The notes under the pieces were generated by a model. That model was not told where the DNA came from. It saw nothing but the letters and a program-made list of their open reading frames with translations, and did no database searches. Below are positions 15,800 through 24,145 of a stretch of DNA of 64,000 bases, piece after piece (position 1 is the first letter of the stretch; every line of letters starts with the position of its first letter). The translations under genes were made by a program, and so were the position numbers. Location of the stretch: NCBI GenBank assembly GCA_024690665.1, contig JAILOU010000021.1:48369-112368 (forward strand), written 5' to 3'. This stretch comes from Eubacterium sp. Lineage in GTDB: Bacteria; Bacillota; Clostridia; Lachnospirales; Lachnospiraceae.

Positions 15800-16111
15800 A
15801 TGACAGGAAGTAGATATGAAAAAAAGAATCGAATTCTTGCGTGGATGGCTGCAATGGCCATCGTTTTTGTGATGCTGTTTTCTGTCCTTTATATCGTAGA
15901 ACATGCGCAGCATCACTGTACAGGTGAGAATTGTCCTATCTGTGAGAGGATGCAGCAGTGCATGCAGAATGTTAAGCAGCTTGGAACTGCGGCGGTTATT
16001 GTCGTGGCAGTGATGGCGGTATCTTATATGATTGAGGAAACGGCGGAGCATGTTGCGCAGCCGGTAGTCGATCATTCTTTAATTTCCCAAAAGGTAAGAA
16101 TGGATAATTAA
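15800..16111 (+). CDS. Small membrane protein with a Cys/His cluster, first gene of the zinc operon
   Basis: A 103-residue protein with two predicted membrane helices (about residues 13-34 and 61-78). Between them is an extracytoplasmic or cytosolic loop with HHCTGENCPICERMQQC, a CxxxxCxxC-type cluster preceded by HxxHH (AQHHC). Such clusters bind zinc well. The position right after the Zur-like operator and before the substrate-binding protein suggests a metal-handling accessory, perhaps a sensor or donor. GGAAAGGAA gives the ribosome site. No family name recognised. Confidence 0.75.
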   Translation: MTGSRYEKKNRILAWMAAMAIVFVMLFSVLYIVEHAQHHCTGENCPICERMQQCMQNVKQLGTAAVIVVAVMAVSYMIEETAEHVAQPVVDHSLISQKVRMDN

Positions 16112-16173
16112 ATCTTTCATCGAAGTCTAAAAAAAACAATCATTAATATAAATACAGTATGGAGGATTTAACA

Positions 16174-17202
16174 ATGAAAAAGTTCATAATGATGGCAACA
16201 ACAGTAGCACTTAGCGTAGGAATGCTTGCAGGATGTGGTCAGTCTTCAAGCAGTGATGCGTCTTCTAACGCAGAGACATCTACTGCAGAGGCAGATGGAG
16301 ATTCTATCAGCGTTGTAACAACCATTTTCCCGGAGTATGACTGGGTGCGTCAGCTTGTAGGAGATACCTCAAATGTTGACCTTACAATGCTTGTAGATTC
16401 CGGTGTGGATCTTCACAGCTATCAGCCGAGCGCAGAAGATGTCGTGAAGATTGGAGAGGCTGATATGTTTATCTATGTTGGCGGAGAATCAGACGAATGG
16501 GTAGAAGATGCACTTGAAGGCGCTTCTAATAAAGATATGGTAGTCATCAATCTGTTAGATGTACTTGGAGATGACGTTTCTGAAGAAGAAGTTGTCGAAG
16601 GTATGGAAGCAGAAGAAGAGGAAGAAGAAGGTGAAGCTGCAGAAGGCGAAGAAGAGGAAGTTGAGTATGATGAGCATGTATGGCTTTCTCTTAAGAATGC
16701 AGTAACACTGTGTGGAGCAATCGAAGAAGGACTTGAGAAGATTGACGCTGACAATGCAGAAGCTTATCAGACCAATCTGGCTAATTATGTAGCACAGCTT
16801 GAAGATTTAGACAACCAGTATCAATCTGCTGTTGATAGCGCTGAAGTTAAGACAGTCTTGTTTGGAGATCGTTTCCCGTTCCGCTATCTGGTAGATGATT
16901 ACGGTCTTGATTATTATGCAGCATTTGTAGGTTGCTCAGCAGAGTCAGAAGCAAGCTTTGAGACGATTACATTCCTGGCACAGAAGGTAGATGAACTGGG
17001 TCTTACCAGCATCTTACAGATTGAAAGTGCAGATGGAGAGATTGCAGAAACAATCAAGAACAATACGGAAAGCAAAGACCAGCAGATCTTAACCATGGAT
17101 TCTATGCAGTCTACAACCGCAGAAGATGTGGAAAATGGCGCAACATATTTATCAGCCATGGAGAAAAACCTGGAAGTATTGACACAGGCATTATCAAAAT
17201 AA
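16174..17202 (+). CDS. znuA: Metal ABC transporter substrate-binding lipoprotein (ZnuA/TroA family)
   Basis: 342 residues from the ATG at 16174, chosen because GGAGG (16161-16165) lies eight bases upstream; an upstream in-frame ATG overlaps this site. Lipobox GMLAGC with Cys21. IFPEYDWVRQLVGD and LHSYQPSAED carry the first conserved ligand histidine; DEHVWLS the second. The usual His-rich loop is replaced by a run of Glu/Asp (about residues 145-168). FGDRFPFRYLVDDYGL has Asp where many ZnuA proteins have His, as in other Clostridia. It captures Zn2+ (or Mn2+) outside the membrane and delivers it to the permease. Zinc is favoured by operon context, not proven. Confidence 0.88.
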   Translation: MKKFIMMATTVALSVGMLAGCGQSSSSDASSNAETSTAEADGDSISVVTTIFPEYDWVRQLVGDTSNVDLTMLVDSGVDLHSYQPSAEDVVKIGEADMFIYVGGESDEWVEDALEGASNKDMVVINLLDVLGDDVSEEEVVEGMEAEEEEEEGEAAEGEEEEVEYDEHVWLSLKNAVTLCGAIEEGLEKIDADNAEAYQTNLANYVAQLEDLDNQYQSAVDSAEVKTVLFGDRFPFRYLVDDYGLDYYAAFVGCSAESEASFETITFLAQKVDELGLTSILQIESADGEIAETIKNNTESKDQQILTMDSMQSTTAEDVENGATYLSAMEKNLEVLTQALSK

Positions 17203-17230
17203 AGACTAGAAACTAAGTGAGGTGACAAGT

Positions 17231-17941
17231 ATGCCATATATTACGGCAAAGGACCTTTCCCTGGGATATGATGGGAAAGTGGTCCGTGAGGGGGTCAGTT
17301 TTACAATTGAAAAAGGAGATTATCTGTGTATCGTTGGGGAAAATGGTTCCGGAAAATCAACTCTTATGAAGACTCTTCTCGGTTTACAGCCGTTGCTTGG
17401 CGGTGAGATCGTCTTTGGAGACGGTCTTAAGAAGAATGAGATTGGGTATCTGCCACAGCAGACGCTCGTGCAAAGAGATTTTCCGGCATCGGTTTCGGAG
17501 ATTGTGTTGTCGGGATGCCAGGGACGGATGGGGATTCGCCCATTCTACCGAAAGGAAGAAAAACGTCTGGCACAGTCTAACATGGAACGGATGAAAATCG
17601 GTGATTTGGCAAAGCGATGTTATCGTGAATTGTCCGGCGGGCAGCAGCAAAAAGTGCTTCTTGCCCGTGCACTATGTGCGACGCAGAAGATCTTATTGCT
17701 TGATGAGCCGGTGGCAGGACTCGATCCGATGGTGACAGCAAGTATGTATGAACAGGTGAAAGAGCTCAATGATGAGGGCGTTACGATTATTATGATTTCC
17801 CATGATATTGCGGTAGCGCTTAAAGATGCTTCGCATATTCTGCATGTCGGTCGAAGGACATTCTTCGGAACAAAGTCGGAATATATGGAAAGCCCACTTG
17901 GGAAACATTTTCTGGCAATGGAAGGAGGCGACTTGGCATGA
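17231..17941 (+). CDS. znuC: Metal ABC transporter ATP-binding protein
   Basis: 236 residues from the ATG at 17231, placed eight bases after GTGAGG; a GTG at 17222 is an alternative. Walker A GENGSGKST, Q-loop LPQQTLVQRDFP, ABC signature LSGGQQQKVLLARAL, Walker B ILLLDEPVAGLD and the switch His in MISHDIA are all present. It powers metal uptake with the permease encoded directly after it, which overlaps it by four bases (ATGA). Confidence 0.93.
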   Translation: MPYITAKDLSLGYDGKVVREGVSFTIEKGDYLCIVGENGSGKSTLMKTLLGLQPLLGGEIVFGDGLKKNEIGYLPQQTLVQRDFPASVSEIVLSGCQGRMGIRPFYRKEEKRLAQSNMERMKIGDLAKRCYRELSGGQQQKVLLARALCATQKILLLDEPVAGLDPMVTASMYEQVKELNDEGVTIIMISHDIAVALKDASHILHVGRRTFFGTKSEYMESPLGKHFLAMEGGDLA

Positions 17942-18789
17942 CACAGATTGTGGAGAAATTAAGTTTGTATATGGAGTATCCATTTGTCCGTTATGCATTG
18001 ATCGCCGGAATTCTAATTGCGCTATGTTCTTCGCTTCTTGGCGTAACACTGGTGCTGAAACGATTCTCCTTTATCGGGGATGGATTGTCGCATGTGGCAT
18101 TTGGAGCCATGGCGGTGGCCGGCGTGTGCGGACTTATTAATGATACGATACTGGTACTGCCGGTTACGATTGTGAGTGCAGTACTGCTTCTTAGAACAGG
18201 ACAAAATACCAATATTAAGGGTGATGCAGCGATTGCCATGATTTCGGTCGGAGCTCTTGGATTTGGATACCTGATTATGAATATCTTCGCAGCTTCTTCG
18301 AATCTGTCCGGAGATGTGTGTACGACGCTGTTTGGCTCGACCTCAATCCTGACGATTTCGAAGACGGAATTGTGGCTGTGCGTGATCATGTCGATTTTGG
18401 TAGTGGTATTTTTCATTTTATTCTATCAAAAGATCTTCAATGTGACATTTGATGAGAATTTTGCAAGGTCTGCGGGAACGAAGGTGGACAGGTATAATCT
18501 GGTTGTGGCAATCATTATTGCGGTGATTATTGTGCTGGCCATGAATCTGGTTGGATCGCTTTTGATTTCGGCGCTGGTGATCTTCCCGGCGCTGTCAGCG
18601 ATGAGACTTTTTAAGAGCTTTAAATCGGTTACTATATGTTCGGCAGTCGTGTCGGTTATCTGTGCATTTTTTGGAATTATCATTTCCATACTTGCCGGAA
18701 CACCGGTAGGTTCTACGATTGTGGCGGTGGACGTGGTAGCATTTTTGATTTCCTTTATCATTGGAAGGAAAGGAGTAAGAAGAGCATGA
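17938..18789 (+). CDS. znuB: Metal ABC transporter permease
   Basis: A 283-residue, eight- or nine-helix membrane protein of the ABC-3 family. SSLLGVTLVLKRFSFIGDGL and SHVAFGA form the conserved segment of ZnuB/MntB/TroC permeases; LVGSLLISALVIFPALSAM is the other signature region. It forms the channel with ZnuC. Starts overlap the ATPase stop, and its own stop overlaps the next ATG by ATGA, indicating tight translational coupling. Confidence 0.93.
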   Translation: MTQIVEKLSLYMEYPFVRYALIAGILIALCSSLLGVTLVLKRFSFIGDGLSHVAFGAMAVAGVCGLINDTILVLPVTIVSAVLLLRTGQNTNIKGDAAIAMISVGALGFGYLIMNIFAASSNLSGDVCTTLFGSTSILTISKTELWLCVIMSILVVVFFILFYQKIFNVTFDENFARSAGTKVDRYNLVVAIIIAVIIVLAMNLVGSLLISALVIFPALSAMRLFKSFKSVTICSAVVSVICAFFGIIISILAGTPVGSTIVAVDVVAFLISFIIGRKGVRRA

Positions 18790-19343
18790 GAAAGTTAAAT
18801 AAATGGGGGCTCATCCTCGCGGCCGGTGTTATGGTGGCGGCGCTTGGAGGATGCTCCGGTGAAGATAGTGCACAGACATCTGATACGCAGACCGAGACGC
18901 AGACAAGTTCTGCCGAGACGGAGGCGGATGCGGTATCGGATGATGCGCAGGCAGACGAAGAAGAGAGTACTGAAAAAGCAAGCGAATCATCTTCGTCGGA
19001 AGGAATTGATGTAGACCTTACACAGCTTAGCAGCACGATGGTATATTCTGAGGTGTATAACATGATGGTGACACCGGATGATTATATTGGTAAGGTTGTA
19101 AAAATGAATGGAGCGTTTTCAATCTATGAAGATGAAGAAACCGGGCAAATCTATTATGCCTGTATTGTACAAGATGCAACAGCCTGCTGTTCACAGGGCA
19201 TTGAATTTGAACTCGCAGGAGACTATACGTACCCGGATGATTATCCGGAACTTGATTCGGAAATTGTAGTGCAAGGGACCTTTGAAACCTATGAAGAAGG
19301 TGACCTTACATACTGCCGACTTGCAGATGCAACGTTAGAATAA
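18786..19343 (+). CDS. Lipoprotein, last gene of the zinc operon
   Basis: 185 residues from ATG at 18786. The signal peptide ends in AALGGCSG with Cys23. A Ser/Thr/Glu-rich linker (about 25-75) leads to a compact beta domain with VTPDDYIGKVVKMNGAF, YYACIVQDATACCSQGIEF and SEIVVQGTFETYEEG, an arrangement resembling an OB-fold. Paired cysteines (ACCSQG) could bind metal. Coupling to znuB argues for a role in zinc capture or in replacing a zinc-dependent surface function. The domain recurs in zinc operons of Clostridia by recollection; function is not established. Confidence 0.75.
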   Translation: MRKLNKWGLILAAGVMVAALGGCSGEDSAQTSDTQTETQTSSAETEADAVSDDAQADEEESTEKASESSSSEGIDVDLTQLSSTMVYSEVYNMMVTPDDYIGKVVKMNGAFSIYEDEETGQIYYACIVQDATACCSQGIEFELAGDYTYPDDYPELDSEIVVQGTFETYEEGDLTYCRLADATLE

Positions 19344-19361
19344 TTTGCAATTTTTTGTTTC

Positions 19362-19389
19362 TTTACACAGGGCAATATGGTACTATTAA
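19362..19389 (+). promoter_or_regulatory. Promoter of the phoH leader
   Basis: TTTACA (19362-19367), 16-bp spacer, TATTAA (19384-19389). It directs transcription of the leader peptide and terminator that precede phoH. Confidence 0.6.
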
Positions 19390-19414
19390 AGTACATAAAA
19401 GAGAGGACTTGCCT

Positions 19415-19468
19415 ATGTATCGACAGAGCAATTTAGATAATAGAATACGTTTGAAAAGGCACAGATAA
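19415..19468 (+). CDS. Arg-rich 17-residue leader peptide candidate
   Basis: ATG at 19415 after GAGAGG (19401-19406) encodes MYRQSNLDNRIRLKRHR and stops at TAA 19466-19468. Five of seventeen residues are arginine, clustered near the end. The last codons and the stop lie inside the 5' arm of the terminator stem at 19454-19495, the geometry of translation-dependent attenuation. Promoter, ribosome site and terminator all fit; whether it is translated is unknown. Confidence 0.5.
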   Translation: MYRQSNLDNRIRLKRHR

Positions 19469-19495
19469 GCACGCTTTGCTATCTGCGCCTTTTTT
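19454..19495 (+). terminator. Intrinsic terminator/attenuator before phoH
   Basis: AAAAGGCACAGATA (19454-19467) pairs with TATCTGCGCCTTTT with one mismatch, followed by T residues. It may end the zinc operon, or act as an attenuator of phoH given the leader frame that overlaps it. Confidence 0.85.
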
Positions 19496-19531
19496 CGTTC
19501 GCAGGTCATCTTAAGATCGAGGAGGAGCGCC

Positions 19532-20908
19532 ATGAAAAAGACTTACGTGATTGACACTAATGTATTAATCCAGGCACCAAACGCAGTGGAATGTTTTGAG
19601 GAGAATGATGTGGTTATTCCACTGGTTGTAGTAGAAGAACTTGACAGACTAAAAAAGGATGAAGGAGAAAAGGGCGCCAATGCCAGGCAGGCTGTCAGAA
19701 TATTAGAACATTATCGAAATAAGGGGGATTTATTAGAGGGAGTGCTGTTGCCGAATAAAGGCACACTGACCATAGAGCAAAATTATGTAGATGTAAAACT
19801 TCCAACCGATTTGCCGGATGATAAATCCGATAATCGAATCCTTAAGGTCTGTATGGGGCTTAGCAGGGATTATGAGGAGCAGGAAGTGATTCTGGTATCC
19901 AAAGACCTTGTGCTTCGTTTAAAAGCGCAGATTGTCGGAATTGACGCGCAGGATTTCCAGCGAGAGCAGATTACAGATGAAGATATGAGTTATACCGGAC
20001 GAAGTGAAGTGTTTGTTCCGGATGATTTGATGCAGAACTTTAAAGCAGAAGGCATCGCGCTTAGCGATGTGTACCTGGTGGATGAAAATGCGAAGAAGGT
20101 TGCAGCAGACCTTACGGAAAATGAATTTATCATCTTAAGATCGGATACTTCTGTACGAAAGACACTTCTTGGACGGGTGTCAGGTGAAAGAATCGTACCG
20201 CTCAAATATGCAAAGGCCAACCCATATGGAGTTACGCCTCGTAATATGGGACAGTATTTTATGCAGGAGGCGCTGATGACGAGTGCGCAGGAAGCTCCGC
20301 TTGTTATCGTGCAGGGAATGGCCGGAACGGCGAAGACATTTTACTCACTTGCCGTTGGTCTTGAGAAGGTCTATAACAATCCGACAGGAGAGTATCGTAG
20401 AATCATGATCTGCCGGCCAAATGCGCAGTTTGATGATGATATTGGATTCTTGCCGGGCGATGAACAAGAAAAGATTGCGCCGCTTATGAGACCGATTATT
20501 GATAACTTAGAGCAGATTATCGATTCCGATGATGAACAGCGTTATGCCGATGAAGAGGAGCTTAGCGATAAGATCTATGAAATCTTTGAGCGCGGAATTA
20601 TTCAGACCGAGGCGCTGAACTTTATCAGAGGTCGTTCCATTGTAAAGACATACCTGATTATTGACGAAGCGCAGAATATGACGCCGAATCAGGTGAAGGG
20701 AATCATTACAAGAGCGGGACGCGATACGAAGATTGTACTTCTTGGTGATCCAAAGCAGATTGATAAACCGTTTTTGGATGAGAAGACCAATGGCCTAAGT
20801 TATGCGGCAAAGCATATGAAGGGAAGTCAGCTGTGCTGGCAGCTTCGACTGTCGGGAGAAGAGTGCGAGAGATCAAAACTTGCCATGGATGCCATTAAGA
20901 GACTGTAA
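19532..20908 (+). CDS. phoH: PIN domain-PhoH ATPase
   Basis: A 458-residue protein. The N-terminal PIN domain (about 1-150) begins KKTYVIDTNVLIQAPNAVEC with the catalytic Asp in DTNVLI and VVEELDRLKK. The C-terminal PhoH-type ATPase has the Walker A variant GMAGTAKTF (about 262-270), ICRPNAQFDDDIGFLPGD and Walker B YLIIDEAQNMTPNQ. PIN-PhoH (PhoH2-like) proteins are ATP-dependent RNA unwinding and cleaving enzymes. GAGGAGGAGCGCC supports the ATG. It is preceded by the leader peptide/terminator unit. Confidence 0.92.
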   Translation: MKKTYVIDTNVLIQAPNAVECFEENDVVIPLVVVEELDRLKKDEGEKGANARQAVRILEHYRNKGDLLEGVLLPNKGTLTIEQNYVDVKLPTDLPDDKSDNRILKVCMGLSRDYEEQEVILVSKDLVLRLKAQIVGIDAQDFQREQITDEDMSYTGRSEVFVPDDLMQNFKAEGIALSDVYLVDENAKKVAADLTENEFIILRSDTSVRKTLLGRVSGERIVPLKYAKANPYGVTPRNMGQYFMQEALMTSAQEAPLVIVQGMAGTAKTFYSLAVGLEKVYNNPTGEYRRIMICRPNAQFDDDIGFLPGDEQEKIAPLMRPIIDNLEQIIDSDDEQRYADEEELSDKIYEIFERGIIQTEALNFIRGRSIVKTYLIIDEAQNMTPNQVKGIITRAGRDTKIVLLGDPKQIDKPFLDEKTNGLSYAAKHMKGSQLCWQLRLSGEECERSKLAMDAIKRL

Positions 20909-20918
20909 GAGCATAAAA

Positions 20919-20957
20919 AATCCGGGAACCAAAAGAGATGGTTCCCGGGTTTTGTTT
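20919..20957. terminator. Bidirectional terminator between phoH and the NSS transporter
   Basis: AATCCGGGAACC (20919-20930) pairs with GGTTCCCGGGTT (20940-20951); U-rich tails occur on both sides (TTTGTTTTTT, and TTTTTTATGC on the minus strand). Confidence 0.9.
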
Positions 20958-20958
20958 T

Positions 20959-22311
20959 TTAGATATTAATGATACCAAACTGGGCTAAGTTATAGACGAT
21001 TAAGATTAAGACCATCATAACCGGTGTTACGTATTTAACCATAACACGCATTACCAGTTTACGTCTAAAGACTTCTCCGTTCTTTTGAATCTCTGCCTCA
21101 AGGCCTTTTGTTCCAACGACCCATCCGATTAAGATACAGGTGAAGAACGTTACGATTGGCATCAGAACGCTGTTCGTAATGTAATCGAAGAAGGTTAACA
21201 GATCCATGCCTCCGATGGTGAAGTCGGACCACAATCCAAATCCGAGTGATACGGCGATTCCGATAACTACGGAAAAGATCGTAAGGATGATGACGGATTT
21301 TGGTCTCGAAAGTTTCCAACGGTCTATTAACATGGAAGTGGTTGCTTCCAAGATGGAAATGGAACTCGTTAACGCTGCCAGCAGTACCAGAATGAAGAAC
21401 AAGGCTCCGATAAATGTTCCTGCCGGCATACTGTCAAATACCTTAGGCAGCGCCATGAACATCAGCCCCGGTCCTTTGTTGGCAGTTGCCTCTGCACCGC
21501 TGTAGATGACAACCGGTGGGATAATCATAAGTCCTGATAATAGAGCAATTAAGGTGTCAAATAATTCGACCTGGTTAACAGATTTTACCAGGCTGACTTC
21601 ATCGCGGACATAGGAACCATAGGAAACCATGATACCCATGGCAATACTCAGCGAGAAGAACAGCTGACCGGCAGCAGCGGCAATTGTTTTAAATGAAAAT
21701 TTTGACACATCCGGAATCAGATAATACTTTAATCCTTCAACTGCATCCGGCAATGTTAATACATAAATCGATACGCCAATTGCAATGACAATTAAAACCG
21801 GCATTAAGATCTTACTGATTCGTTCTATACCCTTTTGTACTCCAAGCGCTACAACAACGGCGGTTGCAATCAAAAAGATTAAGAACATAATAATTGGCGA
21901 TCCGGTCTGGGAAATGTGAGCACTGAAATAAGTATCAGATGCTGCCGCACTTCCTTGTCCGGTCAGGTAGACAAGTGTGTACTTAAGAACCCATCCACCG
22001 ATAACGGCATAATATGGAAGAATCAGTAATGGAACCAGCCAGGCCAGATAGCCTAAAAAGGCGAATTTACTGCACAGTTTCTTGTAAGCGCCAATACAGC
22101 TAAGCTTTGTCTTGCGGCCAATGGAAATCTCTGTCATCAGCATGGCGAATCCAAAGGTGAATAGCAAGATGATATAGACAAGTAAGAATATACCACCGCC
22201 GTACTGTGCTGCAAGATATGGGAAACGCCACAGGTTACCAAGGCCGACGGCACTACCGGCAGCCGCCATAACGAATCCGATTCCTCCAGTAAAAGTACTT
22301 CGTTTATTCAT
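20959..22311 (-). CDS. Sodium-dependent transporter, NSS/SNF family
   Basis: A 450-residue membrane protein with about eleven helices. The N-terminal signature GNLWRFPYLAAQYGGGIF (about residues 25-42) is the hallmark of neurotransmitter:sodium symporters, with ITEISIGRK-like (MLMTEISIGRK) following. Members in bacteria import amino acids (for example tyrosine, tryptophan or alanine) with Na+. The substrate is not readable here. Two GGACAN3TGTCC-like palindromes 100-145 bases upstream of its start probably control it. Confidence 0.93.
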   Translation of the reverse strand: MNKRSTFTGGIGFVMAAAGSAVGLGNLWRFPYLAAQYGGGIFLLVYIILLFTFGFAMLMTEISIGRKTKLSCIGAYKKLCSKFAFLGYLAWLVPLLILPYYAVIGGWVLKYTLVYLTGQGSAAASDTYFSAHISQTGSPIIMFLIFLIATAVVVALGVQKGIERISKILMPVLIVIAIGVSIYVLTLPDAVEGLKYYLIPDVSKFSFKTIAAAAGQLFFSLSIAMGIMVSYGSYVRDEVSLVKSVNQVELFDTLIALLSGLMIIPPVVIYSGAEATANKGPGLMFMALPKVFDSMPAGTFIGALFFILVLLAALTSSISILEATTSMLIDRWKLSRPKSVIILTIFSVVIGIAVSLGFGLWSDFTIGGMDLLTFFDYITNSVLMPIVTFFTCILIGWVVGTKGLEAEIQKNGEVFRRKLVMRVMVKYVTPVMMVLILIVYNLAQFGIINI

Positions 22312-22407
22312 TTATCAATCTCCTCTCGTAATGATAATCATAGTACGACCAAATTATCATTCGCATACAATAAATAAAATTCTACCATAGGTATTTTATC
22401 AAAATGG

Positions 22408-22456
22408 TGGACACTATGTCTAATATTATTGAAATATGATGGACATCATGTCCATC
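22408..22456. promoter_or_regulatory. Twin GACA-N3-TGTC palindromes
   Basis: GATGGACAT-C-ATGTCCATC (22438-22456) is a perfect 9-1-9 palindrome. TGGACACTATGTCTA (22408-22422) is a second, imperfect copy. Their centres are 32 bp apart, three helical turns. They lie upstream of the NSS transporter and also upstream of the CIRCE promoter of hsp20. Regulator unknown. Confidence 0.55.
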
Positions 22457-22520
22457 CTTGGAGTGGAACCTTCGCTTGTGTCTTACAAATTTAAAAATAA
22501 ATCAAAAAAATTAAAAAATA

Positions 22521-22547
22521 TTAGCACTCGCACTTGACGAGTGCTAA
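22521..22547. promoter_or_regulatory. CIRCE operator (HrcA binding site)
   Basis: TTAGCACTC (22521-22529), nine bases, GAGTGCTAA (22539-22547): exact CIRCE consensus. HrcA represses heat-shock genes through it. The 324-bp gap from the NSS gene contains this, the twin palindromes and the promoter; nothing else was seen. Confidence 0.98.
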
Positions 22548-22562
22548 CAAAGGTGGTATAAC
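22534..22562 (+). promoter_or_regulatory. hsp20 promoter
   Basis: TTGACG (22534-22539), 17-bp spacer, TATAAC (22557-22562). The -35 box lies in the CIRCE spacer and right arm, so HrcA would block polymerase. Confidence 0.85.
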
Positions 22563-22634
22563 ATAATTGTGAAAAGAAAAAGGTAACGACCAATGAAGCA
22601 ATCATTGAGCCGAGAGTAGAAGGAGGAATGACTT

Positions 22635-23090
22635 ATGTTATTAACAACAGCTAACAATAATTTATTTGATACGTTTTTTAATGATCCGTGGTTTATGGAT
22701 CCATGGTCAGCCCCGGATGCACGAAGAGGTGAGAAGAAACGCTACAGAGGTAAGAATCTGATGCTTACAGATATAACGGAATCCGATCATGGTTATGAAC
22801 TCGAGATGGAACTTCCGGGATTTGGCAAGGAAGAGATTCAGGCAACTCTTGAAAAAGGTTATCTGACGATTACTGCAGAGAAAAAATCCGAACAGACAGA
22901 AGAAAAAGACAAGTACATTCGCAAGGAAAGATTTTCCGGAACCTGCCAGAGAACCTTCTTTGTAGGAGAAGAACTTGAACAAGAAGATATTAAAGCAAGC
23001 TTTAAAGACGGAATCTTAAAACTTGAAATTCCTAAGAAGGAAGCAAAACCACAGGTGGAAGAGCGTAAGTGCATCACCATTGAAGGTTAA
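22635..23090 (+). CDS. Small heat-shock protein (Hsp20/alpha-crystallin)
   Basis: A 151-residue ATP-independent chaperone. The N-terminal segment has [12 protein letters not shown]. The alpha-crystallin domain follows with [20 protein letters not shown] and [12 protein letters not shown], then [15 protein letters not shown], whose GILxLxIPK is the family signature. AGGAGGAATGACTT supports the ATG. It is under CIRCE/HrcA control and followed by the DnaJ-like gene, forming a two-gene heat-shock operon. Confidence 0.95.
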   Translation: MLLTTANNNLFDTFFNDPWFMDPWSAPDARRGEKKRYRGKNLMLTDITESDHGYELEMELPGFGKEEIQATLEKGYLTITAEKKSEQTEEKDKYIRKERFSGTCQRTFFVGEELEQEDIKASFKDGILKLEIPKKEAKPQVEERKCITIEG

Positions 23091-23167
23091 TACAGATCAA
23101 CATGGGCGGGCTGCACGAGGATGCGGCTCGCCTCTTTCATTATGATAAGGGTAAGGAGGTGGATGAT

Positions 23168-24097
23168 ATGGCCGCTAACAGAGATTATTATGAGGTGCTG
23201 GGCGTAGATAAATCAGCCGATGCTTCGACAATTAAGAAGGCCTATCGTAAGCTTGCGAAGAAGTACCATCCGGATACGAACAAGGATCCAAAGGCGGAGG
23301 AGTTGTTTAAGGATGTGACGGAAGCATACAACGTTCTGAGCGATGAAAAGAAGAAAAAACTATATGATGAGTTTGGCAGGATGGGTTTAGAAGAAGGATT
23401 TGATGCAGATGCTGCCAGGCGCTATACAAGGTATCAAGAACCGGGAGGCGGTTTTCATTTTGAGTATCAAGGTGATGGAATGGATCTGGATGATATCTTG
23501 TCCGGTATGTTCGGCGGTTTTGGAGGATTTGGCTCCCATAGCTTCCACGCAAATACGCACACGCAAAGCATGAGAGGCGAAGATATCACTGCAGATATAG
23601 AGGTGGATTTTCGTGATGCCATGCTTGGCTGTGACCATACAATTGTTATTTCAGATTCTGCAACCGGTAAGTCGCGGAATCTGTCGGTTCATATTCCGGC
23701 AGGAATTGATTCCGGCAAGACGATTCGTCTGAAAGGTCAGGGGAATCCGGGCTACCGGGGTGGTGCAAGCGGTGATGTGCTTTTGAAAGTGAAGGTGAAA
23801 GAAGATTCAAATTATTCCAGAAAGGGATATGATTTATATACAACCGTACGAATTCCGTATACAACTGCAGTGCTTGGCGGAAAAGCAAGAGTGCATACAT
23901 TCTATGGCGATGTTGAATGTGTCATTAAGGCGGGAACGCAGGCCGGCAGCAAGATTCGGCTTCGCGGCAAGGGAGCGCCACATATGAAAGATGTTTCCCA
24001 AAAAGGTGATTTGTATGTCACAATAGAAATTCTTGTACCAAAACATGTATCGTCGAAGGCACAAGATCTTCTAAAACAACTTGCGCAGGTTAGCTAA
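23168..24097 (+). CDS. DnaJ/CbpA-type co-chaperone without zinc finger
   Basis: 309 residues from ATG at 23168, placed after AAGGAGGTGG. The J domain (about 1-70) has [13 protein letters not shown] and YHPDTN with the HPD motif that activates DnaK. A Gly/Phe region ([14 protein letters not shown]) follows. The C-terminal substrate-binding domain has [20 protein letters not shown]. The four CxxCxGxG zinc repeats of DnaJ are absent, so it is the type II, CbpA-like form. It lies 77 bases after hsp20. Confidence 0.93.
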   Translation: MAANRDYYEVLGVDKSADASTIKKAYRKLAKKYHPDTNKDPKAEELFKDVTEAYNVLSDEKKKKLYDEFGRMGLEEGFDADAARRYTRYQEPGGGFHFEYQGDGMDLDDILSGMFGGFGGFGSHSFHANTHTQSMRGEDITADIEVDFRDAMLGCDHTIVISDSATGKSRNLSVHIPAGIDSGKTIRLKGQGNPGYRGGASGDVLLKVKVKEDSNYSRKGYDLYTTVRIPYTTAVLGGKARVHTFYGDVECVIKAGTQAGSKIRLRGKGAPHMKDVSQKGDLYVTIEILVPKHVSSKAQDLLKQLAQVS

Positions 24098-24106
24098 ACT
24101 AAAAAT

Positions 24107-24145
24107 GAATGTCACTTTACAGGTCGTTAAGTGACATTCTTTTTG
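24107..24145. terminator. Bidirectional terminator between dnaJ-like gene and aroC
   Basis: GAATGTCACTT (24107-24117) pairs with AAGTGACATTC (24129-24139), with TTTTTG after it and AAAAAT before it. Confidence 0.9.
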
